From: Liopterus haemorrhoidalis
Taxonomy: Eukaryota; Arthropoda; Insecta; Coleoptera; Dytiscidae
Length of the DNA: 64,000 nt
Assembly: GCA_963971575.1 (NCBI GenBank)
Contig: OZ020624.1
Location: 7,808,903 to 7,872,902 of the forward strand
Direction of reading: 5' to 3'
Shown: in pieces, positions 20,048-30,416 of the stretch
Numbering within the stretch: the stretch's first letter is position 1
Layout of the letters: every line of letters starts with the position of its first letter
Translations under genes and position numbers: made by a program
Notes under the pieces: generated by a model
Databases searched by the model: none
The model's input: only the letters and a program-made list of their open reading frames with translations
Told to the model about the DNA's origin: nothing

Positions 20048-21356
20048 CAAGGTGTCTCAAAAGAAATTTTATATTTATTTAGCTTACTGCGTGAACGCAA
20101 CGTATCCGAGGGGCGCGGGAGTTATGTCAATCGGTAGCCTGGCTCTTGGGAATTAGTCGCTATGGAGCGTTTCTCGGGAGCAGACCGCGCGTTATGCGTG
20201 CGAGAGTTTTACAAAAACGGTGATTCGGCGACTGTAGCGCGTAGAAAATTCTGCAGTATTCGAGGTTTTCGCCACTTAAATGATGCGCCAAGCATTCCTC
20301 TCATTCGACATTGGGTTAAAAAGTTTGAAGAGACTGGTACAACGCTGGATAAATCAAAATCCGGGCGACCTAGGTCATCAAGAACGGTAGAAAACGTGGA
20401 GAATGTTAATCAGTCTGTTCGTGACGACGCGAACCTTTCAATTCGGAAGCGCGCAAGTGCTTTAAATGTGCATAGATCATCATTACATCGCATTATGCAC
20501 AAAGACCTAAAGCTGCACCCCTACAAAATTCAATTGGTGCAAGAATTAAAGCCCCAAGATGCCAGTCAGAGGCTTAATTTCGTAAATCAGGTGATTGAGC
20601 GATTTTCAACGTTTACCAACATTTTGTTTTCGGATGAAGCTCATTTTCATCTTAATGGCCACGTAAATAAGCAGAACTGCCGCTACTGGAGTGCAACGAA
20701 TCCGAAACGAAAACATCAGAAACCCCTACATTCGCCTAAAGTGACCGTATGGGATGCGATGTCGGCGCGAGGAATTATCGGCCCTTATTTTTTTGAAGAC
20801 GAAAGGGGGCGTGCAGTTACAGTGAATTCAGAGCGTTATGTGGAGATGTTAGACAACTTCTTGGTACCTGAACTGCAAAACTTTCCTGGCTATAACCAAA
20901 GAACATGGTTCCAACAGGACGGAGCAACTTCACACACGTCCAATATGTCTCTGCCACGTGTTCGTGAAATTTTCTCAGGCAAATTGATCTCCCGGAGAGG
21001 TGACATAAATTGGCCTCCACGCAGTCCAGATTTAACCCCTATGGACTTTTTCCTATGGGGTTATCTTAAATCTAAAGTTTACGCCAATAAACCGACTTCA
21101 CTGGCGCATTTGAAAGAAAATATCCGTCACGAAATGGCAGCCATCCCTGAGTCCACCTGCCGAGACGTCATAAGTAATTTTACTGTTCGATTAAATGAGT
21201 GCCCAGAACGCGATGGTCTACATTTAGACGATATTATTTTTAAGAAATAAATCCCCAAAAAGTGTATTTTAATAATTAATAAACATTTTTTCTATATACG
21301 GGTTACTTTTTTTTTAATCGATCCACTAAATATAAAATTTCTTTTGAGACACCTTG
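20048..21356 (+). mobile_element. Apparently intact mariner-superfamily element, DD41D type
   Basis: The element is 1309 bp with TIRs identical over 30 bp (each starting CAAGGTGTCTCAAAAGAAAT), flanked by TA at 20046-20047 and 21357-21358. A single undamaged transposase frame lies inside. Perfect TIRs with an open frame suggest recent movement. DD41D elements are known as the rosa/Visitor-like group of the superfamily. Confidence 0.92.
20162..21250 (+). CDS. DD41D transposase, full length
   Basis: The 362-residue product starts at the ATG of MERFSGADRALCVREFY, 114 bp inside the left TIR. Residues 1-60 and 75-125 form two helix-turn-helix regions (LIRHWVKKFEETGT; RKRASALNVHRSSLHRIM), joined by the GRPR motif (residues 68-71). 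The catalytic Asp residues are D158 (NILFSDEAHF), D253 (WFQQDGATSHT) and D295 (LTPMDFFLWG). Exactly 41 residues separate the last two, the DD41D signature. The conserved WPPRSPDLTP (residues 284-293) precedes the third. Length and motif spacing fit a working enzyme that cuts at the TIRs and inserts at TA. No frameshift or stop was seen. Confidence 0.92.
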   Translation: MERFSGADRALCVREFYKNGDSATVARRKFCSIRGFRHLNDAPSIPLIRHWVKKFEETGTTLDKSKSGRPRSSRTVENVENVNQSVRDDANLSIRKRASALNVHRSSLHRIMHKDLKLHPYKIQLVQELKPQDASQRLNFVNQVIERFSTFTNILFSDEAHFHLNGHVNKQNCRYWSATNPKRKHQKPLHSPKVTVWDAMSARGIIGPYFFEDERGRAVTVNSERYVEMLDNFLVPELQNFPGYNQRTWFQQDGATSHTSNMSLPRVREIFSGKLISRRGDINWPPRSPDLTPMDFFLWGYLKSKVYANKPTSLAHLKENIRHEMAAIPESTCRDVISNFTVRLNECPERDGLHLDDIIFKK

Positions 21357-22027
21357 TATATGAAACCAATTATTATTATTATTATTCGTAAAAAAGCTTC
21401 TAAATTAAGTGGTTTTGTCATTAGAAGTTGCAAAGATTTTAACAACATCAACTGTGTAATACTACTATACAATGCATTAATTCGCAGTAACCTCGAATAC
21501 TGCAGTATAATTTGGTCTCCCTAGCACCAAGGTACTCTAAAATAATCAATCCCCTAGGATTGACCCAAGATTAGCCCTACCACTCAATATTGTCACGAAC
21601 GGCCACTCAAGATAATTATATATATATAAAAGCCCTAATTTCTGTGTGTCATCGTAACGCTAAGTTCCTAGGTGCTAGCGGTGCTTGAGGTGTGTGGTCG
21701 GTCACGAACTAACGGGTGGGGGAGCGACGTTCTCCGACAGCAGACAGCAGCTCTGTTATCAAGACCAGAGCAGTCAGTATCTTGGCTTACTTAAAGACTG
21801 TCGTGGCAATTGATGTTACATGTAATAATTTTTCTTTACTGTTTTTATTACGTGTGGTTCAAAGTACACACTTCCTTTTTTTTTAATTTATAAAAATTAT
21901 ATATATAAAAGCCCTAATTTCTGTGTATCCTCGTAACGCTAAGTTCCTAGGTGCTAGCAGGGCTTGAGGTGTGTGGTCGGTCGTTCCCCATCAGTCGGAA
22001 CGACGTTCTCCGACAACAGCTCACTTA

Positions 22028-22683
22028 GGCTAAGCACATAGTGACGCAGAGAGCAAAGCAGCTATGAAAGCGGAGAGTAAAACCGAAAGAATGTCGCGCT
22101 TATAAAAGAGTGTCTACACATAGTGACGCGTTTAAAATCGAGCAGAAAGTTCACAAAATTATAATGGATTTTTTTACTAACAGAAAACTCTTCCCTGAAA
22201 ATTTGGTATTTACTAAAAAATAAAAATAAACACACTAGAAGGTGCAATGTTCACAGAATAAATAAAAGTAGACATATACATGGTGAATTTCATCATTTCT
22301 ATATGCAACTCCGCGAATATCCAGAAAAGTTTCATTCTTATTTTCGCATGAGTATTTCAACGTTTAATTATATTTTGGAAAAAATTCAACATAAATTGGT
22401 TAAAAACGAACAAACAATCGGAACCTACTATAAATACCTCTTATACATGAGAACTACTTGTAAATGCCTCAATATCCATTTTAAACAACTATTTTAGCAA
22501 CGATGATAGCAGAGAAATCAAAATTGTTTGTACGCGTCGCTTTGCTCGACTATAACAACGATATAACCTCGCTGCAGTACGCTCCACTGTGCGCGTGTTA
22601 ACAGGAATTAATTTATTTAATTTCGCCGCTTTGCTCTTCGCTTTCATCGCTGTTTTGCTCTCTGCTTCACTATGTGTTTAACC
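22028..22683 (+). mobile_element. PIF/Harbinger deletion derivative
   Basis: Ends GGCTAAGCACATAGTGA and the inverse TCACTATGTGTTTAACC with flanking TTA duplications (22025-22027, 22684-22686) are the Harbinger hallmark. AGCAGAGAGCAAA-type blocks extend the inverted ends by about 20 bp. The interior holds the start of a Harbinger nuclease frame. Confidence 0.85.
22261..22497 (+). pseudogene. Harbinger (HARBI1-like) nuclease N-terminal remnant
   Basis: The frame reads RRHIHGEFHHFYMQLREYP, then EKFHSYFRMSISTFNYILEK and IQHKLVKN. The F-YFRM-ST-Y-L pattern is the conserved N-terminal region of Harbinger DDE nucleases. It ends after about 45 meaningful residues at a deletion. The DDE triad is absent. 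Confidence 0.7.
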
Positions 22684-22761
22684 TTAGCGAGAATATAGCT
22701 CTTAGCTCTCCAGTCAGTATATACCTTGGTTTAATTCAAGAATGTTGTGTCAATTAACGTT

Positions 22762-23085
22762 ATGCCCGCGGGCCGTGTCTGGCCCGATATTAATTTTTAA
22801 ACAACACGTATTAATCAGCTTTTTAGGATTTCCTAGGTATAATCAGAAACAACTATACCATTCATGTCCAGCAAATGGCCCGCGGGCAGTATCCGGTCCA
22901 ATACTAACTTTTAAACGTCACGCATTGAGCGGCTTTTTAGGATTTCCTAGGTATAATCAGAAACAGCTATACTATTGATGTCCAGCATATGGCCCGCGGG
23001 CCGTACCCGGCCCGGTATAAATTTTTAAACGACACGCATTAAGCAGCTTTTTAGGATTTCCTAGGTATAATCAAGAAACGTTTTT
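22762..23085. repeat. 114-bp tandem repeat, three units
   Basis: Units start ATGGCCCGCGGGC (22762, 22875 and 22989), contain TTTTTAGGATTTCCTAGG, and end near GATGTCCAGCA. The period is 113-114 bp and the third unit is incomplete. Each unit carries a strong CCCGCGGG palindrome. Confidence 0.9.
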
Positions 23086-23193
23086 GTTTTGTTAATATAC
23101 GCAGAATCATGCAAATTTTAATAATTGATTCCTGCTTATATTGATTTTTATTCGATATCAGTTTGCCAACGTTGTTGGCAACGGGTCTGCTAG

Positions 23194-23919
23194 TAATAAT
23201 AATATTTTGCAAACATATCTCACCTATTTAACAATTATATTATCACCGGGTCAATGTTTCCCAATATTGCCGATTTACCACACTGCCAATAAACATTTCC
23301 TGATAATAACGTGCTAGGAACTGTTTTCGGCCGCTGATTCGAGTATACTGACGAGCACAATAAATAACAAGCACTGCATAATGACGCTCTGACAAGCTAA
23401 CATGCTAAAGTGGGAAACAAAATGCACCGAGTTCTACGACGCGTTAACGGCGTACGTACGGCGATATCTGTCAGAAGAAAGTTAAAACCAAGCTGTCGTA
23501 CGCAAGTGCACAGAATGAACAACGTCCTCCGGCGTTCGACCGCCGTTGATACTGAATGTTCGTCAACTTCCAACTTTTGACGCTGTTGAACGTTGACGCA
23601 GAACACCTAACCTCAGTTTTTACTGAATAATAAAGTGTTTGTATGTATAAATAACTTGCATACAACATAAATAACATCACGCACAAGTCTTCATCATCCA
23701 TTATACTTTTAATAAAAGAAAGCGCACGTATAAACACAGATATAGGTTGTCAAGTGACACTTGACGGCGTTAAAAATTATTGCATTGTGTGCAGGCGAAA
23801 ATTCTCAACGGCGCTAACGCAACGTTGTCGCAAATGACGCCGCGCTGACGCCGTAGCGCGCTGTGCATTCTGTTCCAGGCTTAAGTCATGATGACGCGCC
23901 AATAATATTTTAACCTTTT
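23194..23919. other. No recognised gene; relatively GC-rich block
   Basis: Positions 23391-23880 are richer in GC than the surroundings, with many ACG/CGT motifs (ACGGCGTACGTACGGCG, GACGCCGCGCTGACGCCG). No conserved protein motif was seen in any frame. A phrase shared with 60922-60945 (TATAGGTTGTCAAGTGACA) hints at a dispersed repeat. Confidence 0.4.
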
Positions 23920-24290
23920 CTGCATACAGTGTATCAATATAAACAATAGAAATTCTCCATTTTGTTAACAGTTCTAATCTTTATTACTAACAATTAGCAA
24001 ATAATTTAATAATATATAACATAATTAAGTGTTTTGTGTCAAATTTATTTGCAAACATTGATAAAAAATACAATAAATACAAAAACAATAATATCCTTCC
24101 TTATAAATTGTTACTTTATTGTGTCATTAATATCATTATTTTTAACAATTATTACTAACATTGAAAAAATGTGTTTAGTAAACAACATATACAATATTTT
24201 TCTTATTACTGTCACAATTATTTCCGTATCTTGTTAAATGGTAATTTTTCAACAATAAATCATGAAAAACTAGCCACACTTACATGGCGT
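23920..24290 (+). promoter_or_regulatory. Duplicate of the carboxylesterase 5' flank (degraded)
   Basis: The block aligns with 35150-35216 plus 40572-40880, directly upstream of the esterase ATG. Shared blocks include TTTATTACTAACAATTAGCA, TTACTTTATTGTGTCATTAA, TTTAGTAAACAACATA and CCGTATCTTGTTAAATGG. It lacks the hAT inserted in the other copy. The TATATAAG of the intact copy is replaced by CCACACTTA here, so this promoter has probably lost its TATA box. Confidence 0.8.
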
Positions 24291-24310
24291 AAGTATGTAT
24301 GTTCGATTTG

Positions 24311-24588
<278 letters not shown>

Positions 24589-24611
24589 CACTAAATACAG
24601 GGATACTAAAT

Positions 24612-25342
24612 ATAGGGATGTTTCCAAAGTTCTGGGAATTTAGCTATAATTTTCGTCAATATTACAATGTAGTTTTTCAACATAATCTCCATTTAACTGA
24701 ATACATTTATCCCAACAATAAACTAATTTTCTCTTGAAGTTGACGACAAGTATCAGACCTATTGAGTTTCTGTTCTGGTCCCAACAGCCTTGGCACCCAG
24801 CGCGGCGAAACCTTGCTAACGCCCAAACAATCATGCAAGATGTTATGAACTTGTCGTGTACCTATCCCTAGACGCACACTAATTTGACGAATAGTCATTC
24901 GCCTGTCCTCTTTCAGTAGGTGTTCGACGGCAGTAATGTTTCTTTCATTTACCGACGTGCTTGGGCGCCCACTGCGTGGATCGTCTTCTAGTGATGTTCT
25001 ACCGATTTTAAAACGATCGATCCACCGATAAACAGTACTTTTGGATTCTACAGACTCACCAAATACTCCTTGCAGACGCTGAATAATTTCTGATGTTTTC
25101 ACACCTTCTTTCCACAAAAAGAAAATTATTGCTCTTTGAGATTTTACTGCGTCTTCCATGGTTACAAAAACAGTGCTATGAAAACGCGTCTATATCAGTC
25201 GAACACCTAAATCAGACTGAACAATATTGCACTAGATAGTTGTATAAACATGTCAAGACTTGTCTGGCACCAATAACATTGCCTATAAGTTCTGCGTAAT
25301 TTAATTATAGCACAATTCCCAGAATTTAGGAAACATCCATCG
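24612..25342 (-). mobile_element. Mariner element with the catalytic core deleted
   Basis: Inverted ends read GGGATGTTTCCAAAGTTCTG and, inverted at the right, GGATGTTTCCTAAATTCTGG. The TA-containing flanks are consistent with insertion into the TATATCTG of the duplicated esterase exon. The - strand frame (24707-25159) gives the paired DNA-binding region: RAIIFFLWKEGVKTSEI, STVYRWIDRFKIGRTSLEDD, the SGRPST linker, RRMTIRQISVRLGIGTRQVH. It then jumps to the last residues (WDKCIQLNGDYVEK, another frame). All three catalytic Asp residues are deleted, so it could at most bind TIRs. Confidence 0.85.
24707..25159 (-). CDS. Mariner transposase DNA-binding domain remnant
   Basis: An open frame of 150 residues starts at the ATG of MEDAVKSQRAIIFFLW. 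Two helix-turn-helix motifs (residues 5-55 and 75-112) flank the SGRPSTS linker, and the frame ends shortly after WVPRLLGPEQK. The nuclease domain is absent. A DNA-binding-only protein of this kind could repress related elements, but this is speculation. Confidence 0.75.
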   Translation of the reverse strand: MEDAVKSQRAIIFFLWKEGVKTSEIIQRLQGVFGESVESKSTVYRWIDRFKIGRTSLEDDPRSGRPSTSVNERNITAVEHLLKEDRRMTIRQISVRLGIGTRQVHNILHDCLGVSKVSPRWVPRLLGPEQKLNRSDTCRQLQEKISLLLG

Positions 25343-25390
25343 TATATCTGTATTTTATTGTTGTGGAGCTCTTCCTTAAAAGCAGCACTG
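25343..25390 (+). pseudogene. Duplicate of the carboxylesterase signal-peptide exon
   Basis: Read in phase, this gives YICILLLWSSSLKAAL followed by the donor GTAAAG. It aligns residue for residue with YICALLLWASTSEAAS/GTAAGT of the real exon at 40941-40988. The first five codons including ATG are lost behind the mariner insertion. No following esterase exon was found before the intact copy, so it is most likely a dead duplicate of the 5' end of the gene. Confidence 0.75.
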
Positions 25391-25464
25391 GTAAAGCACG
25401 AAACCCATTATGAATAGCCAACAGCCTGCAACAGCCAGTAGGGCAACGGTCATATTAGCTTAGC

Positions 25465-25672
25465 CAGGGCCGGCGAATGGAGCGCCCCCAGGCAGGGCAA
25501 AATTTCAAGTGAATACCTAAAGAAAAACAAAAGTCCTCCTCACTTCCAAATTTCAAGTGAAGACGTAAAAAAAGTCCTCATATAATATTGCCGTTTATAA
25601 CCTTGGCGCCCCCCCTGGCATCAAGCGCCCTAATGCCTTGCATTACTTACGGAGTGCGTTCCGCCAGCCCTG
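25465..25672. mobile_element. hAT-like MITE, 208 bp
   Basis: CAGGGCCGGCG and its inverse CGCCAGCCCTG bound the element. The flanks AGCTTAGC and TACTTAGC match at 6 of 8 positions. Internal GCGCCCCC blocks and AAAGTCCTC phrases link it to the element at 29997-30252. Confidence 0.6.
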
Positions 25673-25680
25673 TACTTAGC

Positions 25681-26238
25681 CATCAACTCAACAGCCGGCA
25701 ACAGCCAAAACGCCAACGCCACAGCCGGAAAGTTTCTCTTGGAATTAAAACGGCGTTGGAATTACAATTTTGAAATGGTTAACATAAAAATATGATTTTT
25801 TTGTGTCATTGTAAAGCTAATGTAATTTACTTTTAGAAAAAAAATATAAAATTATCGATTCCCTATGCTAGATCAAAAGTTGACATCATTTCCGGTGAAA
25901 CCGGAAGTGCCTCAGAATTCTTATAGTAACCTTTAAGATGGGCCTTTTTGTCTAGTTTAACTTTTGTTCTGAAGATTTTTTGTATCTTTACAAAGAAAGG
26001 AGATTTTATACTTATTTGTTGGTGCATTTAGGGAAACTTAAAAATAAGTCTCATGTTTACACATCTGCTATTTGTCATTATAAGAGATTGTATTAGCATG
26101 AATTGCCGGTATTTAAGTTTACCGACCTTTCATACAAATCCAATGGAATAATTAATCTAAGAAATCCCACATTTAAGAATATCCGACCCTTTGTACCTAA
26201 CTACCTAATTTCTCCCACTTACCGACAATAGTTTAGAC
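25681..26238. other. No recognised feature
   Basis: AT-rich sequence with no coding or repeat signal that I can support. Confidence 0.5.
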
Positions 26239-26442
26239 TAGAGATGGGTCGTTCATGAACGAACCGGATCACTGAGCCGGATCAGTACAATGACCGAAGA
26301 GACACGGTTCACCAAATTGAATTGAGCCGGCTCACGGCTCACTGCACAGTTTCACAAGGATACGATTGAACGGGCGATTATGAGCAGTGACCGAAGTGAT
26401 CCGGATCTGGTTCGATGCCTAATACATGTTGAATGTCATGTA
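26239..26442 (-). mobile_element. hAT-like element, GAGCCGG family (one end only)
   Basis: It starts TAGAGATGGGTCGTTCATGA, the exact inverse of the right end of the copy at 33231-34240, and follows it for about 190 bp. It is then interrupted by the 1.66-kb hAT at 26443. Its other end was not recognised. Confidence 0.7.
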
Positions 26443-27128
26443 TAGGCATGGGAATTTATTTTTGAATATCGATATATGCGCGATTCGATATATCGTAAGT
26501 GTGATATCGATATTCGATATATATCGAAGTAAAAATATCGATATTTTCGATATATCGAAATAACTAACACGTAACATGTAAGATATATAAATTACAGTTT
26601 TTTTTTTGTTGGCTTGGCGGGAAAAGAAGTCGCCATTTCACAGACAATCACTTTACAGTTGGTACTTACCCAGCTACCAACCAACTTTCACTTATAAAGA
26701 CAAACCAGATTTTTTTGGTTACTTTTATAGTAAACATAGTAAATTTTTTTTTTATATTATCTGTCTCATTTTGTGATTCGTAACTAACAGGGAAAATTAA
26801 TTTTTTATGTTGTATATTTACAATACATTTATAATATTATCATAGTATTGGTTCACACGGATACGACAAGTCCGTTTACACCACAAATGTTACCAAAATC
26901 TTCAGATCTAGATACGTATTACAAAATGAAACAACTTGTAGTAAAAGTACTTTTATAGTGTATTACGGACTTTAAATGTCAATTAAAAATATTCCTTACG
27001 TTGTAAAACCGACTTTAGATTTATTGGTTATGATCATTATTAAGAAAGTGAAAAATTTAGAAAAATTTTAATACCAACATGACATACAATTTCAAAGGTG
27101 CAAATTATTGAAATCAAAATTTCGTCTT

Positions 27129-27552
27129 ACTGTAACGATTAGGCGGAACTAAATGAAAATTTCGTTATTTTGGGTTGTCACGAAAAGGGACCATGCTTGG
27201 GTTATTTCATGTTTCAGGTTTGGTATGTGAAAATTTTAAATTCCAGTAGTGAAACTTACGCCAGTGAAACCACGGAAGCGAATGACATATGTTGACATAT
27301 GCGAATGTCAAATATTTTAATACATTTTTCCATATTTTGAAGACTGAAAAATAAATAATTGGGAAATTTTTATTAAGAATGACAAAAAATTATAATGCAA
27401 AGAAAAGGACATTTTATAATGACAATCAATTTAATCTAGAATTTTCAACGTGAGTATGATTTACAAAGCTTAAACAATATGACCAAAAGTCCGAATTAAT
27501 AGATAAAAATTACTAGATTTCAAAATCTAGTTCCGCCTAAACGTTTGGAATA
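27129..27552. mobile_element. Family A MITE, degraded copy
   Basis: It begins near GATTAGGCGGAACTAAATG and ends CTAGTTCCGCCTAAACGTTTGGAATAG, matching the complete copy at 46060-46465, which shares the interior phrase GGTTGTCACGA(A)AAGGGA. Confidence 0.75.
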
Positions 27553-27560
27553 GCCTATAG

Positions 27561-27925
27561 TAGCGTTTCCCAAAGTGTGGGTCGCGACCCGGCACCGGGT
27601 CGCAGAAAAATTTTGCCGGGTCGCGAAAAAAATTGTAAAAACACAAAAAAAATTTTTTTGTACATATTATTTTTTTTACGTCAGTTAATCACTAGAATAG
27701 TGTGTATTTGTGCTCTTTTTACTATACTATATTCTTTATTACTATACTATACTCTTTATTACTACACTATACTCTTTATTACTATTTATTACTCTTTATT
27801 ACTATAAATCTACTGCTTTAAAATAGAATTTGTTTTGTAAATAAATGTTTTTTTTTATAAGGTGGGTCGCGAAAATTTTTCAAACCTCGTACCGGGTCGC
27901 GGCCACAAAAGTTTGGGAACCGCTG
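27561..27925. mobile_element. hAT MITE, 365 bp (GGGTCGCGACCC type)
   Basis: TAGCGTTTCCCAAA and the inverse TTTGGGAACCGCTG bound the element, with GGGTCGCGACCCGG arms. The perfect 8-bp duplication GCCTATAG lies at 27553-27560 and 27926-27933. A TTTATTACTATACTA-type tract fills the middle. Confidence 0.92.
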
Positions 27926-28295
27926 GCCTATAGTTTGTTTTTATAAAAGTGAACAGCATATATTTAAATGTAAAAAATATACAAGAATTCCGATATTTTG
28001 TGCGAATATCGATATTTTGCGCGATATATCGCAATTCAAATATCGATATATTTTTCTAAAGTATCGATATTTTCGAAATATCGATATATCGTTCCCATCC
28101 CTAGTCATGTATACACGTGTTACGTGTTATCATATATAACATAACGGCACACCAGACGTTATTAAAAATTTGATAAACGGGAAGGTAATTTTATAAATGA
28201 ATAAAAACTTATTTTTATATTTTTAAACAATTAAATGTTGTACCATTGCATTATTATTTACGCTATTGCATAAACTCTCAATAATACCTCTTAAT

Positions 28296-28594
28296 ATAAG
28301 CAGTTCACTTTTGTAAGAACAAATTAAGAGGGAATTTTGTTTTCAATAGTTTGCACCTTTGAAGCTGTATGTCATGTTGGTATTAAAAAATGTCACTTTT
28401 TTAAAATGTCAATCCACTTGACATATGTCATAATGAAAAATGATATCTTAATTATAGTGATCATAACCTTATCAACTTAAAGTCGGTTTTACAGCGTAAG
28501 GAATATTTTTAATTGACATTTAAAGTCAGTAACACACCATAAAAGTAACCAAAATAACCAGATCTAATGTGTTCTTACAAAAGTGAACAGCTTA
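28296..28594. mobile_element. Family B MITE
   Basis: Inverted ends TATAAGCWGTTCACTTTTGT extend to GTAAGAACA (about 26 bp). Its interior (CTTAAAGTCGGTTTTACAGC, GAAGCTGTATGTCATGTTGG) appears inverted in the split copy within 26850-27960. Confidence 0.8.
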
Positions 28595-28633
28595 TAATAA
28601 TACTCTTTATTGAATAGTTTACATCATTAGAAA

Positions 28634-28845
28634 CCCGGGGGTAAATGGCCCGGGGGTTATTGGTACGCGGGGTAATGGCACGTGGTTGTTGACGGGGGGT
28701 TAATGTCCGGGGGTAAATGGCACGGGGGTTATTGTCCAGGGGCTTAATAGCACGGGGGTTATTGACATGGGGGGGTAATGTCCCGGGGGTTATTGACGGG
28801 GGGTTAATGTCTCGGGGGTTACTGTCCCGGAGGTTAGTCCTGATA
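28634..28845 (+). repeat. G-rich minisatellite
   Basis: About 13 degenerate units of 14-17 bp of the form GGCACGGGGGTTATT are strung together, each with 4-7 consecutive G. The + strand could form G-quadruplex-like structures. No gene is visible. Confidence 0.85.
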
Positions 28846-29392
28846 CCCTTATTATAACATATTTTCTGTAAATAATTTTGCAGTTGAATAAAAATAATTA
28901 AATTTTTACTAATTATTATTTAGTTATGTCAATAACTAGTTCGATAACAACAAATACAAAAAGTCTTGACTATGTAGGATTTTTATTAAATGAGTTATTT
29001 GAATAAAAGCGAAAAGTTTGGGGGTGTAAAGTTAATGTCGAAATTGTTTTGCGGACCCCCGGTAATGCCTACGCGGACCCCAGTTTAAGAACCGCTGTCT
29101 AGACAAATTTGATACACTTGGTAGGGGCCCAAAAATCTAGGGGGGGGGGGGGGTTGAATATGAAGTTACGCCACTGATTTTTATGTGTGTAGATTAGAAA
29201 AGGTTATTAAAATTATGTTAGTATAATCTTTCGTATTAGGTAACTACTTACACATATTACGAAAAACATGATTTTATGAAACGTAATCGGAAATTTTCTT
29301 TTGTTTCCTAATTAATGATCAGAAACGTTTCAGAGGTATTTTTCAATGTTTGTAAATTGTTAAATTATGTTTTGATTGGTTTTAGTGGTCTT
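28846..29392. other. No recognised gene
   Basis: AT-rich sequence with a G run at 29139-29153 beside GTTACGCCACTGA, which looks like the end of a decayed hAT MITE. Confidence 0.4.
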
Positions 29393-29768
29393 AAAGCCTT
29401 ATCACACTAGAGTTATTATTCAAGTCTAAACTTGGAAAATTAAAGTCTGCATTCGAATCGAAGTCTTGTGCGTGTGATAGTATGAAGAAAAAACCTAGGT
29501 TTTGAAGACCAGGCAAATGAAACAAGATACAATTTCTCGGTCTTTTTACCCAGGTCTTACAGCTGACGCGTCTTTGTCTTTTGTTTATGTCAAAATATAA
29601 CTGTCAACTGTCATAATTTCACGATGTGCGCATGGGTAAACAAACCATTTCCAAGTCTTAACTAATATTCAAATACCGTGTGATATGTCAAGACCTGAAG
29701 ACTTGAATCCTGAAAAAAACCTACAAAAATAAGACTTGGATAGCGTTCTAGTGTGATAAGGCCTTTAT
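29393..29768. mobile_element. MITE with GCCTTATCACACTAG ends
   Basis: Inverted ends AAAGCCTTATCACACTAGA and TCTAGTGTGATAAGGCCTTT face each other about 375 bp apart, with a second inverted layer (CAAGTCTAAACTTGG; GACTTGGATAGCG). The target duplication is unclear, so the superfamily is not assigned. Confidence 0.7.
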
Positions 29769-29996
29769 AGAAACGAAGCAATCTTATGCAGTTTTTAATG
29801 TTTCATTTATCTTGGGAACATTTGTTTCTTCATCTTCGTCTTTTCATTTCATCTTGATTATCAGGTACAGCGGTGTAACCAGGAATTCTGAAGTGCAGCA
29901 AATTTCTTTTCACAATTTTGCTTATACAACGTTATTTATTTATTTTAACTTGTGTCATACATTTTATTTAACTAAATATAAGCTAATACATAAAAG

Positions 29997-30252
29997 CAGA
30001 GCCGCAGTAAGGAAAACTTGCGCTAGGGGCAGAGCAGTGTTTGGGCGCCCTTGGCAAATAAAAACCAGGTTCTCACCTCTCAAAATTTAGGTGATGAGCA
30101 AAAAAAAAAGTCCTCACCTCCAAAAATCCAAGTGAAGAGCAAAAAAAAAAAGTCCTCGCCTTCGCAATGGCGCCCCTTAGTCAAACCCGTCAGCGCCCTT
30201 TTTCCTTAGTGCGCCCAGGACCGTCGCCCCTCCGCCCCCCCTTACTGCTCTG
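29997..30252. mobile_element. hAT-like MITE, family W
   Basis: CAGAGCCGCAGTAAGG and the inverse CCTTACTGCTCTG are flanked by CATAAAAG and CATAAGAG (7 of 8 identical). Internal phrases (AAAGTCCTCACCTCC; GGGCGCACTAAGG inverted) recur at 54391-55530 and partly at 25465-25672 and 30670-30750. Confidence 0.8.
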
Positions 30253-30416
30253 CATAAGAGTTGCCGTAGCTTCGTGGTAAGACGGTTGCCTACGGAATAC
30301 AGCAGCGGTTTCTTAATCTATGGTTTGCGACCCAAAATTGGGTCGCGAAGCATATTTCTTGGGGTCGCGCAGAATCGAACCAAAAAAGTTAGTAATACAC
30401 CAAATAATGAGTAATA

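Larger units (their letters stand above)
19690..21540 (+). pseudogene. CR1/Jockey-type LINE relic split by the DD41D mariner
   Basis: Before the mariner the + strand reads KCLLFADDLKLFCKIDN (catalytic FADD, about 19714-19764) and NLVELNIKKCKVIHFS. After it (21390-21525) come KASKLSGFVIRSCKDFNNI and IRSNLEYCSIIWSP, the expected thumb region. Several stops are present. The reading order across the mariner shows that it jumped into an already resident LINE copy. Confidence 0.8.
21613..23193 (+). mobile_element. Non-autonomous Helitron-like element (5' end uncertain)
   Basis: The 3' end is classic: an 8-bp stem TTGCCAAC/GTTGGCAA (23163-23181) is followed by CGGGTCTGCTAG and a flanking T. A candidate 5' end, TATATATATAAAAGCCCTAA, occurs twice, 279 bp apart (21613 and 21893), each followed by TCTGTGTGTC/TCTGTGTATC and AACGCTAAGTTCCTAGGTGC. 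The expected leading TC is not evident. Nested inside are a Harbinger element (22028-22683) and a 114-bp tandem array (22762-23085). No Rep/helicase is encoded. Confidence 0.65.
26443..28103. mobile_element. Non-autonomous hAT element with nested insertions
   Basis: The ends TAGGCATGGGAA and the inverse TTCCCATCCCTA are followed by repeated TATCGATAT palindromes and flanked by the perfect 8-bp duplication GTCATGTA (26435-26442, 28104-28111). Inside are a family B MITE (about 26850-27960, split), a family A MITE (about 27129-27552) and a hAT MITE (27561-27925). Confidence 0.9.

Noticed and set aside
23397..23737. Coding region on the - strand of the GC-rich block
   Set aside because: Two overlapping frames give unrelated text without motifs or plausible splice sites.
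29003..29160. Gene fragment near the G runs
   Set aside because: The sequence reads as decayed MITE ends (GGACCCC.. and GTTACGCCACTGA) with no coding signal.
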